Of a stretch of 46,077 nt of DNA, positions 34,176 through 44,852 are shown one piece after another. Each line of letters opens with the position of its first letter. Position 1 is the stretch's first letter. Location: contig JALDXQ010000036.1 of NCBI GenBank assembly GCA_032156805.1, positions 1 to 46,077 of the forward strand. The letters are read 5' to 3'. Made by a program: the position numbers and the translations under genes. A model generated the notes under the pieces. It saw only the letters and a program-made list of their open reading frames with translations. It did not search any database and was not told the origin of the DNA. This DNA comes from Gp6-AA40 sp032156805 (lineage in GTDB: Bacteria; Acidobacteriota; Vicinamibacteria; Vicinamibacterales; UBA2999).

Positions 34176-34835
34176 TCACCGCGGCTGCGGCACGATACGG
34201 ATGTACGGCAGCGGCGACTTCCATCCTTCCGGATAGGTCTTCTTCGCATCCTCGTCTGACACCGCCGGCAGGATGATCACGTCCTCGCCCTGCTTCCAGT
34301 TGACGGGCGTGGCCACCTTGCGCGCCGCGGTCAGGCGGCACGAATCCAGGAGACGCAGGATCTCGTCGAAGTTGCGGCCCGTGCTCATCGGATAGGTCAG
34401 CGTCGCCTTGATCTTCTTGTCCGGACCAATGACGAAAACCGATCGGGCGGTCGCATTGTCGGCAGGCGTGCGGCCCTCGCTCGTCTCGCCTGCGTCGGCC
34501 GGAAGCATGTCATACAGCTTGACAATCTTCAGCTGCGGATCGCCAATCAGCGGGTAGTTGATGGCGTGTCCCTGGGAGGCCTCGATATCTTTCGACCACT
34601 TCTGGTGGTTGCTCACCCCATCGACGCTGATACCAAGGACCTTGCAGTTGCGCTTATCGAACTCCGGCTTGATGCGTGCCATATAGCCCAGCTCGGTGGT
34701 GCAGACCGGCGTGAAGTCCTTCGGGTGCGAGAACAGAACCGCCCAGCCGTCCCCTATCCATTCATGGAAGTTGATCTGGCCCTCGGTCGTCTCGGCCGTG
34801 AAGTTCGGGGCGACATCGTTGATGCGCAGCGACAT
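34176..34835 (-). CDS. 1-Cys peroxiredoxin (Prx6 type)
   Basis: Reduces H2O2 and alkyl hydroperoxides. 219 residues from ATG 34835 with AGGAGG 8 nt upstream. Active-site loop HPKDFTPVCTTELGYM holds the peroxidatic Cys; Arg and Thr of the Prx pocket are present. The C-terminal part (TPVNWKQGEDVIILPAVSDEDAKKTYPEGWKSPLPYIRI) is the Prx6-type extension. Single catalytic Cys; the other Cys residues (Asn-Cys-Lys, Ser-Cys-Arg) are not a typical resolving pair. It follows, at 229 bp, a giant fusion gene and an inverted repeat that may separate the two transcripts. Confidence 0.92.
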   Translation of the reverse strand: MSLRINDVAPNFTAETTEGQINFHEWIGDGWAVLFSHPKDFTPVCTTELGYMARIKPEFDKRNCKVLGISVDGVSNHQKWSKDIEASQGHAINYPLIGDPQLKIVKLYDMLPADAGETSEGRTPADNATARSVFVIGPDKKIKATLTYPMSTGRNFDEILRLLDSCRLTAARKVATPVNWKQGEDVIILPAVSDEDAKKTYPEGWKSPLPYIRIVPQPR

Positions 34836-34888
34836 GACGTTTTCCTCCTTGGTCAACCTTCAATACTTATCACGTAGGGTGTTCCTTT

Positions 34889-35035
34889 GCGGTGCGATGG
34901 TGCGGGGGACGATGGTGCGACGGTCCGGTCCGTGGTCCGTGGTCTGTGGTCTGGTAGTCGAAGGTCTGCTCGGACATTCGGACTCGGACCAGACTGTCCG
35001 ACCCATCGGACCGGACTGTCGCACCCTCGCACCGC
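34889..35035. repeat. 147-bp inverted repeat with GTGGTC heptamers
   Basis: The left arm begins at 34889 (GCGGTGCGATGGTGCG) and contains a near copy of its own GATGGTGCG block before GGTCCGGTCCG and heptamers GTGGTCC, GTGGTCT. The right arm (34989-35035) matches it as reverse complement: the first 16 and next 14 bp agree at 28 of 30 positions if the 15-bp duplicate is skipped. It starts 29 nt after the fusion gene stop, on the same strand. Confidence 0.75.
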
Positions 35036-35064
35036 CGCCCCTCCGGACCGCTGGACGGCCGCTG

Positions 35065-38000
35065 TCATTCGAGCCCCTTCGGTTGGGACGCGTACATCAG
35101 GGCCATGGTTGCCCATGCCGTGCCGGTGAACGAGCTGAACTGATGCTTCCCGTGGGGAAAACCGGTCTCGAAGTATCGGTTGAACGATGCCGCGCGCTTG
35201 TGCACGAACCACGACCCATCGCTCTGCTGCGTGCGCAGGAGGAATCGAACGCCGCGGTCAAAGCCGGTGTGGGTATCTGTCAATCCTTCAGTTTCATGTA
35301 ACACGACGAGGGCCAGCCCGGTCGCGTAGGCATCGGCATTCAGCCCGGGCAACTGCGCCCAGCCACCGTCCTCCTCTTGCGCCGCGAGCAGTGCGCCCAT
35401 CGCCTCTTTCACGACGGTGCGGTCGGCGTCTGCCCAGTGGAGACCGAGCAGCCGATAGGCCCTGTCTGTGGTCGTTGTCGCCGGCGCCGAAAGCAACCAC
35501 GCGCGCGCACGTGCGATGCGCTGCGGCGTGTCGGGCAGTTGAGGGGCCCTCTTCAGGATGCGGATCATGAGAGCCGTTGTCTGGACATCGCTCTCCTGAA
35601 TCGGCACGCGCGGTGTTCCGATACGCCAGCGACCGTCGGGCAACTGCGTCGAGGCGATTGCGGACACCGCAAGCTCCTCGAATGGCTGACGCGTGGAGCC
35701 AGGAGACATCGCGGCATCGATCAACCAGGTCGAGCCTGCATTGAGCTGTCCGATGAAACCAAGGCTGAACCGGACCGCTGCCTCGTCGCTCCCGTGCGCT
35801 GAGCGCATCAATGTCTCGAACGAGCCGATCATGCCTCGCAGCCTTTCTTCCTGGGCCCGCGCGCGCGCTTCGTCGAGGACGAATCCCTGCCGTCGCGCAA
35901 CCGATGCCATCGGCACGAGCAGTCCCTGGTGATGGCAGGACGCGCACCCCTGCCGGTTGAGCCAGTCCGATCCGCCCCGTTCGAGGATCAGCAGTCCGCG
36001 CTCCGCCGCGAGGCGAAAGGGGTCGGACCCCTTGAGTCGCTTCTTGTCACGGGGTCTGACCCCTTTCGCCGGGCTCAGCACGTCGATGATCGACGTGCGC
36101 CCCATGCGCTCTGCCCACTCCAGTGCCGTCAGGCCGTCGGCATCGGCAATCGACGTCCGGGCACCGCGACTCACGAGCAGGGCGACGGCGTCCAGACTTC
36201 CACTGCGCGCGGCCGCCATCAGCGCGGTGTCCCCAAATCGATCCTGGTAGTCGATGTGCGCACCGGCATCGAGGAGCTGCCGCATCACCTCGACGTGGCC
36301 ATTCGCCGCGGCGATGCCGAGGGGAGAGTACTCGGCGTCGCCGAACCAGAGACTCACGTCGGCACGGATGAATTCAGCGACCAGGCGTGCGTCGCCGCGT
36401 TGAAGCGCCGACTTGAAGAGTGCCGGGGTGTAGTGACTCTTCGGACGGACGCCTCCGTGCCGGGCAAACAGCTCGAGGCTTGGCTGGTTGTTGGCCATGA
36501 CCGCCACCTGCCATGCCGTGAGCGCTGGTTTTCCGAACGATTGATTCGGATCGGCTCCCTCTTTCAACAATCTGCGGACCTCGTCGATCTGCTGATTCCA
36601 GACCGCCACCGTCAGCGGTGGAACAGGACCGCTGTGCGGCGTCGGCACTTCGGAGTTGATACCCGCGACGAACGACGCGATGTGCCCGGCAAAGCGCTGT
36701 GGTTCTTCCCAGTGCGGACTGTGACCCGCGCCAGCATAGGCCACGAGGCGCGCGCCGTTGATGGCACCGATCAGATCGTCCTGCTCAGTCCGGCCAGTGA
36801 AGCCATCGCGATCGCCCCACACCACCAGCGTCGGCACGCGAATCTTCGTCAACTCGGCGGAGAAGTCGGTATGACGATACGGCTCCAGCGCCGCCCTCCA
36901 CACGTGTGCCGGCACCTTCAGCGATTCGCCCACGATCATCTCGACGAACTCGGGCGGGACCGGTTGAGCCAGCGTGCTCTCTTGAAAGCCGCGCGCGAAA
37001 CCCGGATCGATCGGATCCTTCAGCGTCACGACCTCGTCCAGGAACTTGCTGACTTCGGCGTTGGCCGGCCGCGGCACGAACGCACCTTCCAGGATCAGAC
37101 CCTGTACACGCTCTGGATATTCCACGGCGACGCGCATGGCGACAACTGATCCCATCGAGTGCCCGACGATGACGGCGCGTGAAAGACCGACGGCATCCAT
37201 GAAGCGCGCGATATCGCGCGCGAACACGTCGGACGCGTAACTCCCCACGGGCTTGCCCGACTCCCCGTGTCCGCGCTGGGAGACCGCGAACACTCGCAAC
37301 GTGGACGGCAGGAACGGCAGCACGCGCTCGTAGGAGCGCAGCGAGTCGGTGTAACCATGCAGCAGGATGACCGGCGTTCCGTCGGCATCACCACGCTCGA
37401 CGTAGGCCAGACGGGTGCCATCGGGCAACACCACATGCTTCTGCGGCGTCGATGTCGTTGTCGCTGCCGCATCATTCACGTGCGAAGCGTGCGCTGGCGT
37501 CGACGTCGGCACGGGACCGCTGACGGGCCCGCCTGCCTTCGCGCTGCCAGCGGTCATGATGCGCGACGATGTCAGCTTGATATCCGAACGCGCCCACGCC
37601 TTCTCGAATCGCCGCTGCACGCCGAGCGCCTCGCTCGACTTGTTCTGTGCTTCGAGGCTTCTCGCCAGCCCATACAGCGACCATCCATTCTCGCGGACCC
37701 GCTTCAGGTCCTCGCGATAGACCACTTCGGCATCGGCAGCACGGCCCGCGTCGAGCAAAACGCCACCCAGCACCTGACGCGCCGGCTGATGCCACATCGG
37801 CGGCTCCGCGTACGGCATGCCGTCTTCGATCGTCACGGCTTCACGCAACACCGCGATCGCCGCGTCGGCCTGACCTTGCTTCAGCGCGAGCTCACCCTCG
37901 AGAATGCGCGAGGCAAGCTGCAGGTTCGTGAGCAGCGGCAGATCCTTCAGCGTCGTTGCGAACGCCTCGTGCTTCATCACCGCTTTGATTGCGTTCAGCT

Positions 38001-39210
38001 CACTGGCGGCCATATCGAGACGTGCGCGCGCCACAAACCCCAGGCCGCGGCCGTAGTGCCAGACGCCGATCGCGTACGGCTGATTGTCCGGCGGCGCCGG
38101 CTCGGTCAACATCTCCTGCCACAGGCCGAAGCGCACGTACGCCAGCATCGGCGTGACCGGGAAGTCCGCCGTCCACGACACCGCACCGGCGTGATGATGC
38201 GGAACCTTCTCCGCCACTTTCTTCGCCGCCTCGACGGCCACCGCTCGTCGCCCTTCGAGGGTGGCCGCTGCCCACAGGAAATGCAGGTTGTGCGGGTAAT
38301 AGCTGACGGGGTACAGCCCCTGCGCCTGGCATTGCGCGAGGTAGTCCTCGTCGGCAGCAATCGCGCGCACGTTGGCTTCCGCGGCGTCCGCGTAGCGGCC
38401 GACGCGAAGATAGATGTGCGCGGGCATGTGGACCATGTGTCCGGCTGCCGGCATCAGCGAGCCGAGACGATCGGCGCTCGCTTCTGCCCTGTCGGGATCG
38501 GCCGAAGCCTCGAGCAGGTGGATGTGGTAGTGCAGAGCCCCTGCGTGGTCAGGCTGTCTCGCAATGACACGTTCGATGGTGGCAATGACGCGCGCCGTCT
38601 CGGGTTTGGCAGTACCGTCTTTCTGCCAGTAGTCCCATGGCATCGTGTTCATCGCCGCGTCGGCGAAGAACGTCTGGATGTCCGGATCCTCACTAAAACG
38701 GTCGGCGGCCTTCTGCATCGCGTCGGCGTAGGCACGATTCAAGGCGTCGCGGTCGCCCGTGCCGTCGGGCGCGTAGCGCAGCGCCAGGGCATCGATGAGC
38801 GCCCGCTCGCGGGGCGTCGCGCGACTCGCCGTCTTCAGCGCCAGCCGGATCGCGGCGTAGGCCTGCCGACCGTTCTCCTGCGTCATAGGCGCGTTGAGGT
38901 TGGGGCCCAGCGCGATCGCTTCACCCCAATGCGCCATCGCAAGCTCGGGATCGAGCCGCGCCGCTTCGCGAAAGGCGCGAATGGCCTCGGCATGATTGAA
39001 CGCATACAGGAGCCGCAGCCCCTGATCGAAGAAGCGCTGCGCTCGCGGCACCGCGGTCGTCACCGGCATATGCAACGTTCCGAGCCCATCCAGCTCCGGG
39101 GCGATGGCTACGGCCTGCGGTGCCTGAGCTGACGTCCGTGTGGCCGGTGCGCTCATCACCGCAACAGCCACGGCGGCCGCCTGGATTGCTGTCGACACTC
39201 TTCGCGACAT
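35065..39210 (-). CDS. TPR / alpha-beta hydrolase / ankyrin / CxxCH / toroid fusion protein
   Basis: 1381 residues from ATG 39210 (AAGGA 7 nt upstream). Signal peptide to about residue 28. TPR region about 45-560 (FDQGLRLLYAFNHAEAIRAFREAARLDPELAMAHWG, HYHIHLLEASADPDRAE). Alpha/beta hydrolase about 590-865 with Ser685 in GHSMGS, WGDRDGF and GAGHSPHW: triad intact. Ankyrin repeats about 870-1045 (EVRRLLKEGADPN, GHVEVMRQLLDAGAHIDYQDRFGDTALM). CASCH haem motif at 1089-1093. A C-terminal alpha/alpha toroid (EDGGWAQLPGLNADAYATGLALVV, FLLRTQQSDGSWFV), squalene-cyclase-like but without a visible catalytic Asp box. Periplasmic. Ankyrin-CxxCH-toroid proteins are known; joining to TPR and hydrolase is unusual. 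An inverted repeat lies in the linker at residues 1048-1067. Confidence 0.85.
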   Translation of the reverse strand: MSRRVSTAIQAAAVAVAVMSAPATRTSAQAPQAVAIAPELDGLGTLHMPVTTAVPRAQRFFDQGLRLLYAFNHAEAIRAFREAARLDPELAMAHWGEAIALGPNLNAPMTQENGRQAYAAIRLALKTASRATPRERALIDALALRYAPDGTGDRDALNRAYADAMQKAADRFSEDPDIQTFFADAAMNTMPWDYWQKDGTAKPETARVIATIERVIARQPDHAGALHYHIHLLEASADPDRAEASADRLGSLMPAAGHMVHMPAHIYLRVGRYADAAEANVRAIAADEDYLAQCQAQGLYPVSYYPHNLHFLWAAATLEGRRAVAVEAAKKVAEKVPHHHAGAVSWTADFPVTPMLAYVRFGLWQEMLTEPAPPDNQPYAIGVWHYGRGLGFVARARLDMAASELNAIKAVMKHEAFATTLKDLPLLTNLQLASRILEGELALKQGQADAAIAVLREAVTIEDGMPYAEPPMWHQPARQVLGGVLLDAGRAADAEVVYREDLKRVRENGWSLYGLARSLEAQNKSSEALGVQRRFEKAWARSDIKLTSSRIMTAGSAKAGGPVSGPVPTSTPAHASHVNDAAATTTSTPQKHVVLPDGTRLAYVERGDADGTPVILLHGYTDSLRSYERVLPFLPSTLRVFAVSQRGHGESGKPVGSYASDVFARDIARFMDAVGLSRAVIVGHSMGSVVAMRVAVEYPERVQGLILEGAFVPRPANAEVSKFLDEVVTLKDPIDPGFARGFQESTLAQPVPPEFVEMIVGESLKVPAHVWRAALEPYRHTDFSAELTKIRVPTLVVWGDRDGFTGRTEQDDLIGAINGARLVAYAGAGHSPHWEEPQRFAGHIASFVAGINSEVPTPHSGPVPPLTVAVWNQQIDEVRRLLKEGADPNQSFGKPALTAWQVAVMANNQPSLELFARHGGVRPKSHYTPALFKSALQRGDARLVAEFIRADVSLWFGDAEYSPLGIAAANGHVEVMRQLLDAGAHIDYQDRFGDTALMAAARSGSLDAVALLVSRGARTSIADADGLTALEWAERMGRTSIIDVLSPAKGVRPRDKKRLKGSDPFRLAAERGLLILERGGSDWLNRQGCASCHHQGLLVPMASVARRQGFVLDEARARAQEERLRGMIGSFETLMRSAHGSDEAAVRFSLGFIGQLNAGSTWLIDAAMSPGSTRQPFEELAVSAIASTQLPDGRWRIGTPRVPIQESDVQTTALMIRILKRAPQLPDTPQRIARARAWLLSAPATTTTDRAYRLLGLHWADADRTVVKEAMGALLAAQEEDGGWAQLPGLNADAYATGLALVVLHETEGLTDTHTGFDRGVRFLLRTQQSDGSWFVHKRAASFNRYFETGFPHGKHQFSSFTGTAWATMALMYASQPKGLE
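36012..36070. repeat. 59-bp GGGGTCNGACCCC inverted repeat inside the fusion ORF
   Basis: Two 20-bp arms (36012-36031, 36051-36070), each containing the 13-bp palindrome GGGGTCNGACCCC and flanked by GGCGAAA / TTTCGCC, match at 19 of 20 positions as inverted copies around a 19-bp loop. It is translated without breaking the frame (AKGVRPRDKKRLKGSDPF), in the linker between ankyrin and CxxCH modules. It looks like a dispersed palindromic (REP-like) element inserted in a coding gene. Confidence 0.85.
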
Positions 39211-39239
39211 GATCTGTTCCTTCTCGTCGAACACTTCCG

Positions 39240-39869
39240 TTACTCTGTCTTGTCTTTCCTGGCGACTTCGATCTCGTTCTCGACCGAGAAGACTCCCGTC
39301 ACTTCACGGGCACGCACCTCGGCGATCCGGCGATCGCCCTCGTTGTCGACCACGCCGAACAACGTCGTGTGTCCGTTTCGTACGACGATGTGAATGGCAT
39401 ACATGCCGAGCGGCTGGTGCATGCCGGGGAATCGTCTCGAGTCATAGATCTCACGCCGGATCTGATCCGGCCCGCCCGGCGCATAGCGCGACAGGAACGC
39501 GTCCGTGTAGATGCGGTAGAAAGTCGCCCACCGGATGCGATCGTCGTTTTGCGACGCCGGCAGCAACTCCACCTGATTGGCCACTTCGTCGACGCCGGCG
39601 GTCCGTCGTGCGGCGGCCTCGGCCGCGTAGCGCAGGCTGCCGTGATAGGCGTAGCCGGTCAGCGTCAGCGTTCCTCGATCGAGACTGAACGCCATGAAAT
39701 CGAAGACGCCGTAGTACGGCAATCGTTCGAGCGCGCGCTGCACGGTCCTGGTCGTCTCGCGCGCGCTGAGCGACTGCGCACCGGTTCCGACGCTCAGCAT
39801 CAGGACGCCACTCATCACGGCGCCGATGACCACTCGCCGAAAGATCTCTCGTGCTCTGTTGGCCGGCAT
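39240..39869 (-). CDS. Exported twin BON-domain protein
   Basis: 209 residues from ATG 39869 (GGAGG 6 nt upstream; an ATG at 39872 is equally in frame). Signal peptide-like N-terminus, cleaved near TGAQS. Two BON domains: about 40-110 (RTVQRALERLPYYGVFDFMAFSLDRGTLTLTGYAY ... VDEVANQVELLP) and about 125-205 (FPGMHQPLGMYAIHIVVRNGHTTLFGVVDNEGDRRIAEVRAREVTGVFSVENEIEV). BON modules bind membrane or cell-wall surfaces in OsmY-type stress proteins. Its start overlaps the NTF2-like stop by 1 nt (TGATG), so the two are coupled. Confidence 0.86.
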   Translation of the reverse strand: MPANRAREIFRRVVIGAVMSGVLMLSVGTGAQSLSARETTRTVQRALERLPYYGVFDFMAFSLDRGTLTLTGYAYHGSLRYAAEAAARRTAGVDEVANQVELLPASQNDDRIRWATFYRIYTDAFLSRYAPGGPDQIRREIYDSRRFPGMHQPLGMYAIHIVVRNGHTTLFGVVDNEGDRRIAEVRAREVTGVFSVENEIEVARKDKTE

Positions 39870-40309
39870 CATCGTCCTCCTGCACTTTCTGAGAGGAACC
39901 ACTCACGCTGGTGCAATCCCGCAGCAGGGCGAGGCTCCCCAACGATCGAACCGACACATGTCTCACCCGCGATGATTCGACCCGTGGCATCGAGCATCAC
40001 GAGGTCCACCCCACGCACTCGTGAGAAGTCGAAGTCGGCTACGTAGACGACCGTGATCTCGCGCGACTCCGGGTCCCACGCCACTTCGTCGATCTCGGCT
40101 GGAACCGAATGCACGCCGAACGCGACGGCTGCCCAGTGACGCTTCATCGCTTCTTTCCGATCGAGTCGCGATCCGCCCACCGCGTCCGCGCTCCAGGCGC
40201 CGAACCGGGCGTCCTCTCGGTGCATGGCGAGCAGCGTGTCGTAGTCCTTGTCGTTCCAGCACGACAACCACAGCTCGGCCCATCGGATCGCTTGCCTGCG
40301 CGTGAACAT
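39869..40309 (-). CDS. NTF2-like (SnoaL) protein
   Basis: 146 residues from ATG 40309, with GGAGG 4 nt upstream. The sequence QAIRWAELWLSCWNDKDYDTLLAMHREDARFGAW ... RLDRKEAMKRHWA ... VYVADFDFSRVRGVDLVMLDATGRIIAGETCVG fits the cone-shaped NTF2/SnoaL fold, which holds small hydrophobic ligands or is catalytic in some families. No residues identify a substrate. Stop-start overlap with the BON gene gives one transcript, for which a possible sigma-54 promoter is seen at 40362-40377. Confidence 0.78.
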   Translation of the reverse strand: MFTRRQAIRWAELWLSCWNDKDYDTLLAMHREDARFGAWSADAVGGSRLDRKEAMKRHWAAVAFGVHSVPAEIDEVAWDPESREITVVYVADFDFSRVRGVDLVMLDATGRIIAGETCVGSIVGEPRPAAGLHQREWFLSESAGGR

Positions 40310-40361
40310 GTGTCCTCCAGTCATTCCATGTCGCACTGCGTCGCGACACGTCACACACTTG

Positions 40362-40377
40362 AGCGAGCGACATGCCA
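40362..40377 (-). promoter_or_regulatory. Candidate sigma-54 promoter (-24/-12)
   Basis: On the minus strand TGGCAT, 5 nt (GTCGC), TCGCT: the GG and GC dinucleotides are exactly 10 nt apart as in TGGCAC-N5-TTGCW, with two mismatches in the flanks. It would start RNA about 42 nt ahead of the NTF2-like gene, and a palindrome lies about 130-157 bp upstream. The adjacent sigma-54 activator gene supports it. Confidence 0.42.
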
Positions 40378-40480
40378 CGACCTGACTTGTGCGTCAGGCA
40401 AGTGGACAAACCGTCTGAATTCAGTAGCTTGAGTCGAAATGATGGGAACGGAGAGAAGCCAGGAATCGAGCGCGAGTGCT

Positions 40481-40508
40481 GATATGTCGGCAGCAGTGCC
40501 GACATATC
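40481..40508. promoter_or_regulatory. 28-bp perfect palindrome, likely activator site
   Basis: Twelve-bp perfect arms (GATATGTCGGCA / TGCCGACATATC) around GCAG. It lies about 130-157 bp upstream of the predicted start of the NTF2-BON operon, a normal upstream activator position for sigma-54 activators, and 109 bp after the stop of such an activator. It could instead be a terminator hairpin for that gene, but no T-tract follows. Confidence 0.5.
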
Positions 40509-40616
40509 GGCAACAATCGCGGAAATATCCCGAACGCCGAGGTCCGATCAGGCGGGCGCAAAAGGCCTTGCGCTACTTTACCCAACGAGCACCAGCGATT
40601 CGTTGAACGCGGCGGC

Positions 40617-42968
<2,352 letters not shown>

Positions 42969-42991
42969 GGTGTACTCTCTCGCGAGGGGCG

Positions 42992-44242
42992 ATGGCAGAA
43001 GCAGGGGTCGAGCTTCGCGCAATTCTAGACTCCGCTGAGCGGGCGGCGGCCGCACAGGATTTTGCCTCAGCGGAGCACCACCTGCGCCAGGCCGCCGTCA
43101 TCCAGGAAGCGCAGTTCGGCCCCAGCCATCCTGAGCTGGCTAACACACTCAACAATCTCGGCATTGTCTTCGAGCGGCTCGGAAAGCCGGCCGATGCCGA
43201 GGCGTCGTACCGGAGAGCGTATGCCATCGCCAGGGCGGCTCTCGCCCCGGACGATCCGCTCGTGATGACCAGCGGGCAGAACCTCAGGGAATTTTGCGCG
43301 GCTGCCGGTAAACCGTTCGAGGTCACGCCACCGTCGTCACCAGTTACGGGAACGCCGTTATCACCAGCTGCACCAACGACGTCGAAACCTGCCGCGCCCA
43401 CACTCTCACAACCCGTCGCGAAAGCGCCGTCGAAACCTGCCGCGAAAGCGGCGTCGAAACCTGCCAGGTCCACGGCGCCAAAGTCTGGTTCGGCACCACC
43501 GTCGCGTGTCGCGCAGCCCGTTGCGAGAGACGCCCCCGCGGCTGCACCTGCCGTCGCTCGTTCGGCCGTTCGTGGCGAATCCTCTGCGACGACATCACGC
43601 AGCACACTGCTCTGGATCGGCGTCGCGGTCGCGATCGTGATGCTGACGCTGTTCGCGTGGTTTACATCATCGTTACGTCAAGGTGACGAGGGTGACGGCG
43701 GCACAGCGAGTGCGCCTGCTGCGTCGGTGGCTCCGGCGGAGCCTGCCGCAGCCGCGGCCGCGCCGGCGGCCGCAGAGCCTGTTGCACCGCGCGAGGCACC
43801 GGAGTCTGCAAGAGACGTGATCGCTGAGTCGCGCTCGACTGCGTCGGCTGCGGCCGAAACCGTGCGGCCGGCAGCGACCAGTATTCCGAGCCGTCGTCCT
43901 GCATCTCAGGCTCCTGTGTCACTCGTCGAGGCCAGGCTGTGCCGGCCGTTGTCATTGTCCGACTGGGAGTGCACGCCGGTGACAGACCCGTCCGCGCCGG
44001 GGGAACGCATGTTCTTCTACACGCGTGTGAAGGCAACTAGCGACACCACGGTACAGCATCGCTGGTATGTGAACGGCGGGTTGCTACAGAGCGTGAATCT
44101 TCGTGTTCGCGCCAATTCAGGCGCAGGCTTCCGCACCTACAGCCGCAACACGGTTACTGCCGAGCGGCGCGGAACGTGGACGATCGAGTTACGGGACGCA
44201 GAAGGAGCGCTCCTCCACGAGGAGCGCTTCGTCGTGCAGTAG
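42992..44242 (+). CDS. TPR-TM-DUF2914 protein
   Basis: 416 residues from ATG 42992, GAGGGG just upstream. A cytoplasmic kinesin-light-chain-like TPR pair (about 8-85), a Lys/Ala/Pro-rich linker (about 105-195), one transmembrane helix (TLLWIGVAVAIVMLTLFAWF, near 205-224), a second Ala/Pro-rich linker, and a C-terminal DUF2914 domain (about 310-416: ARLCRPLSLSDWECTPV ... HRWYVNGGLLQSVNLRVRAN ... GTWTIELRDAEGALLHEERFVV). DUF2914 is a beta domain of unknown role at the outer side of the membrane. It is head-to-head (23 bp) with the sigma-54 activator, suggesting a shared control region. Confidence 0.86.
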   Translation: MAEAGVELRAILDSAERAAAAQDFASAEHHLRQAAVIQEAQFGPSHPELANTLNNLGIVFERLGKPADAEASYRRAYAIARAALAPDDPLVMTSGQNLREFCAAAGKPFEVTPPSSPVTGTPLSPAAPTTSKPAAPTLSQPVAKAPSKPAAKAASKPARSTAPKSGSAPPSRVAQPVARDAPAAAPAVARSAVRGESSATTSRSTLLWIGVAVAIVMLTLFAWFTSSLRQGDEGDGGTASAPAASVAPAEPAAAAAAPAAAEPVAPREAPESARDVIAESRSTASAAAETVRPAATSIPSRRPASQAPVSLVEARLCRPLSLSDWECTPVTDPSAPGERMFFYTRVKATSDTTVQHRWYVNGGLLQSVNLRVRANSGAGFRTYSRNTVTAERRGTWTIELRDAEGALLHEERFVVQ

Positions 44243-44734
44243 CTATTGGAGCTCGGCGCCGGATTCGCCCAACACAAAACTATCCTCCGCCGCCGCAGTC
44301 TGTTCCTCGCTCGGTCGCGGAGTCTCCTTCGAGCGCGGCTTTGACGCCTTCGTCTTCGGGCGTGACTTCGCTTTGCGAGGGGCCACTGGCTTGGCCTCGG
44401 CCTTTGTTACCGCAACCGGCGCCTCTTTCGTCGACGGCTTCGGCTTCGCCGCAGCCTTCTTCCGCGCTTTATCGAGCTTGGCATCCGCCTTCAAGGCCCG
44501 CTTCGAAGCCTTGGCGTACGCGGCCCTGGCGTCGTCTGCCGCTTGCCGCGCAGTGCGCGAAGCCTTACTGGCCACCTTGAATTCCTGCTTCGCCTTCTTC
44601 AGCGCTGTCCTGACCTGCTTCGTCACGGCTTCCGCCGCATCGGCTTTTCGGCTCGCCTCTTTGTGAGACCGCTCGGCGACCTGAAGCTGATCCTTGGCTT
44701 TCTTCGCCGCCGATTCCCTGTCCTTGTTCTTCAT
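44243..44734 (-). CDS. Lys/Ala-rich histone-H1-like protein
   Basis: 163 residues from ATG 44734. A long coiled-coil-like helix (about 1-95) of Lys/Ala repeats (AAKKAKDQLQVAERSHKEASRKADAAEAV) is followed by a Lys-Pro-Ala tail (KPKPSTKEAPVAVTKAEAK) resembling bacterial histone H1-like nucleoid proteins. The last 15 residues are acidic. No domain is certain. Its stop codon abuts the stop of the convergent gene (TAGCTA at 44240-44245), so no room for a terminator exists between them. Confidence 0.6.
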   Translation of the reverse strand: MKNKDRESAAKKAKDQLQVAERSHKEASRKADAAEAVTKQVRTALKKAKQEFKVASKASRTARQAADDARAAYAKASKRALKADAKLDKARKKAAAKPKPSTKEAPVAVTKAEAKPVAPRKAKSRPKTKASKPRSKETPRPSEEQTAAAEDSFVLGESGAELQ

Positions 44735-44852
44735 CTCTTACGCTCCGACTTCCCACTCTCCACGCCTTCCGCGTCTTGATGTTCATGGGGAGAGCTACAC
44801 GAGCCTGCTGGCTCAGGCCGGCGATCATAGCGCAGGCGCGCCCTCTTGCGCG

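Noticed and set aside
37267..39132. 621-aa plus-strand frame
   Set aside because: Antisense of the TPR-hydrolase fusion; Arg-rich, no start signal.
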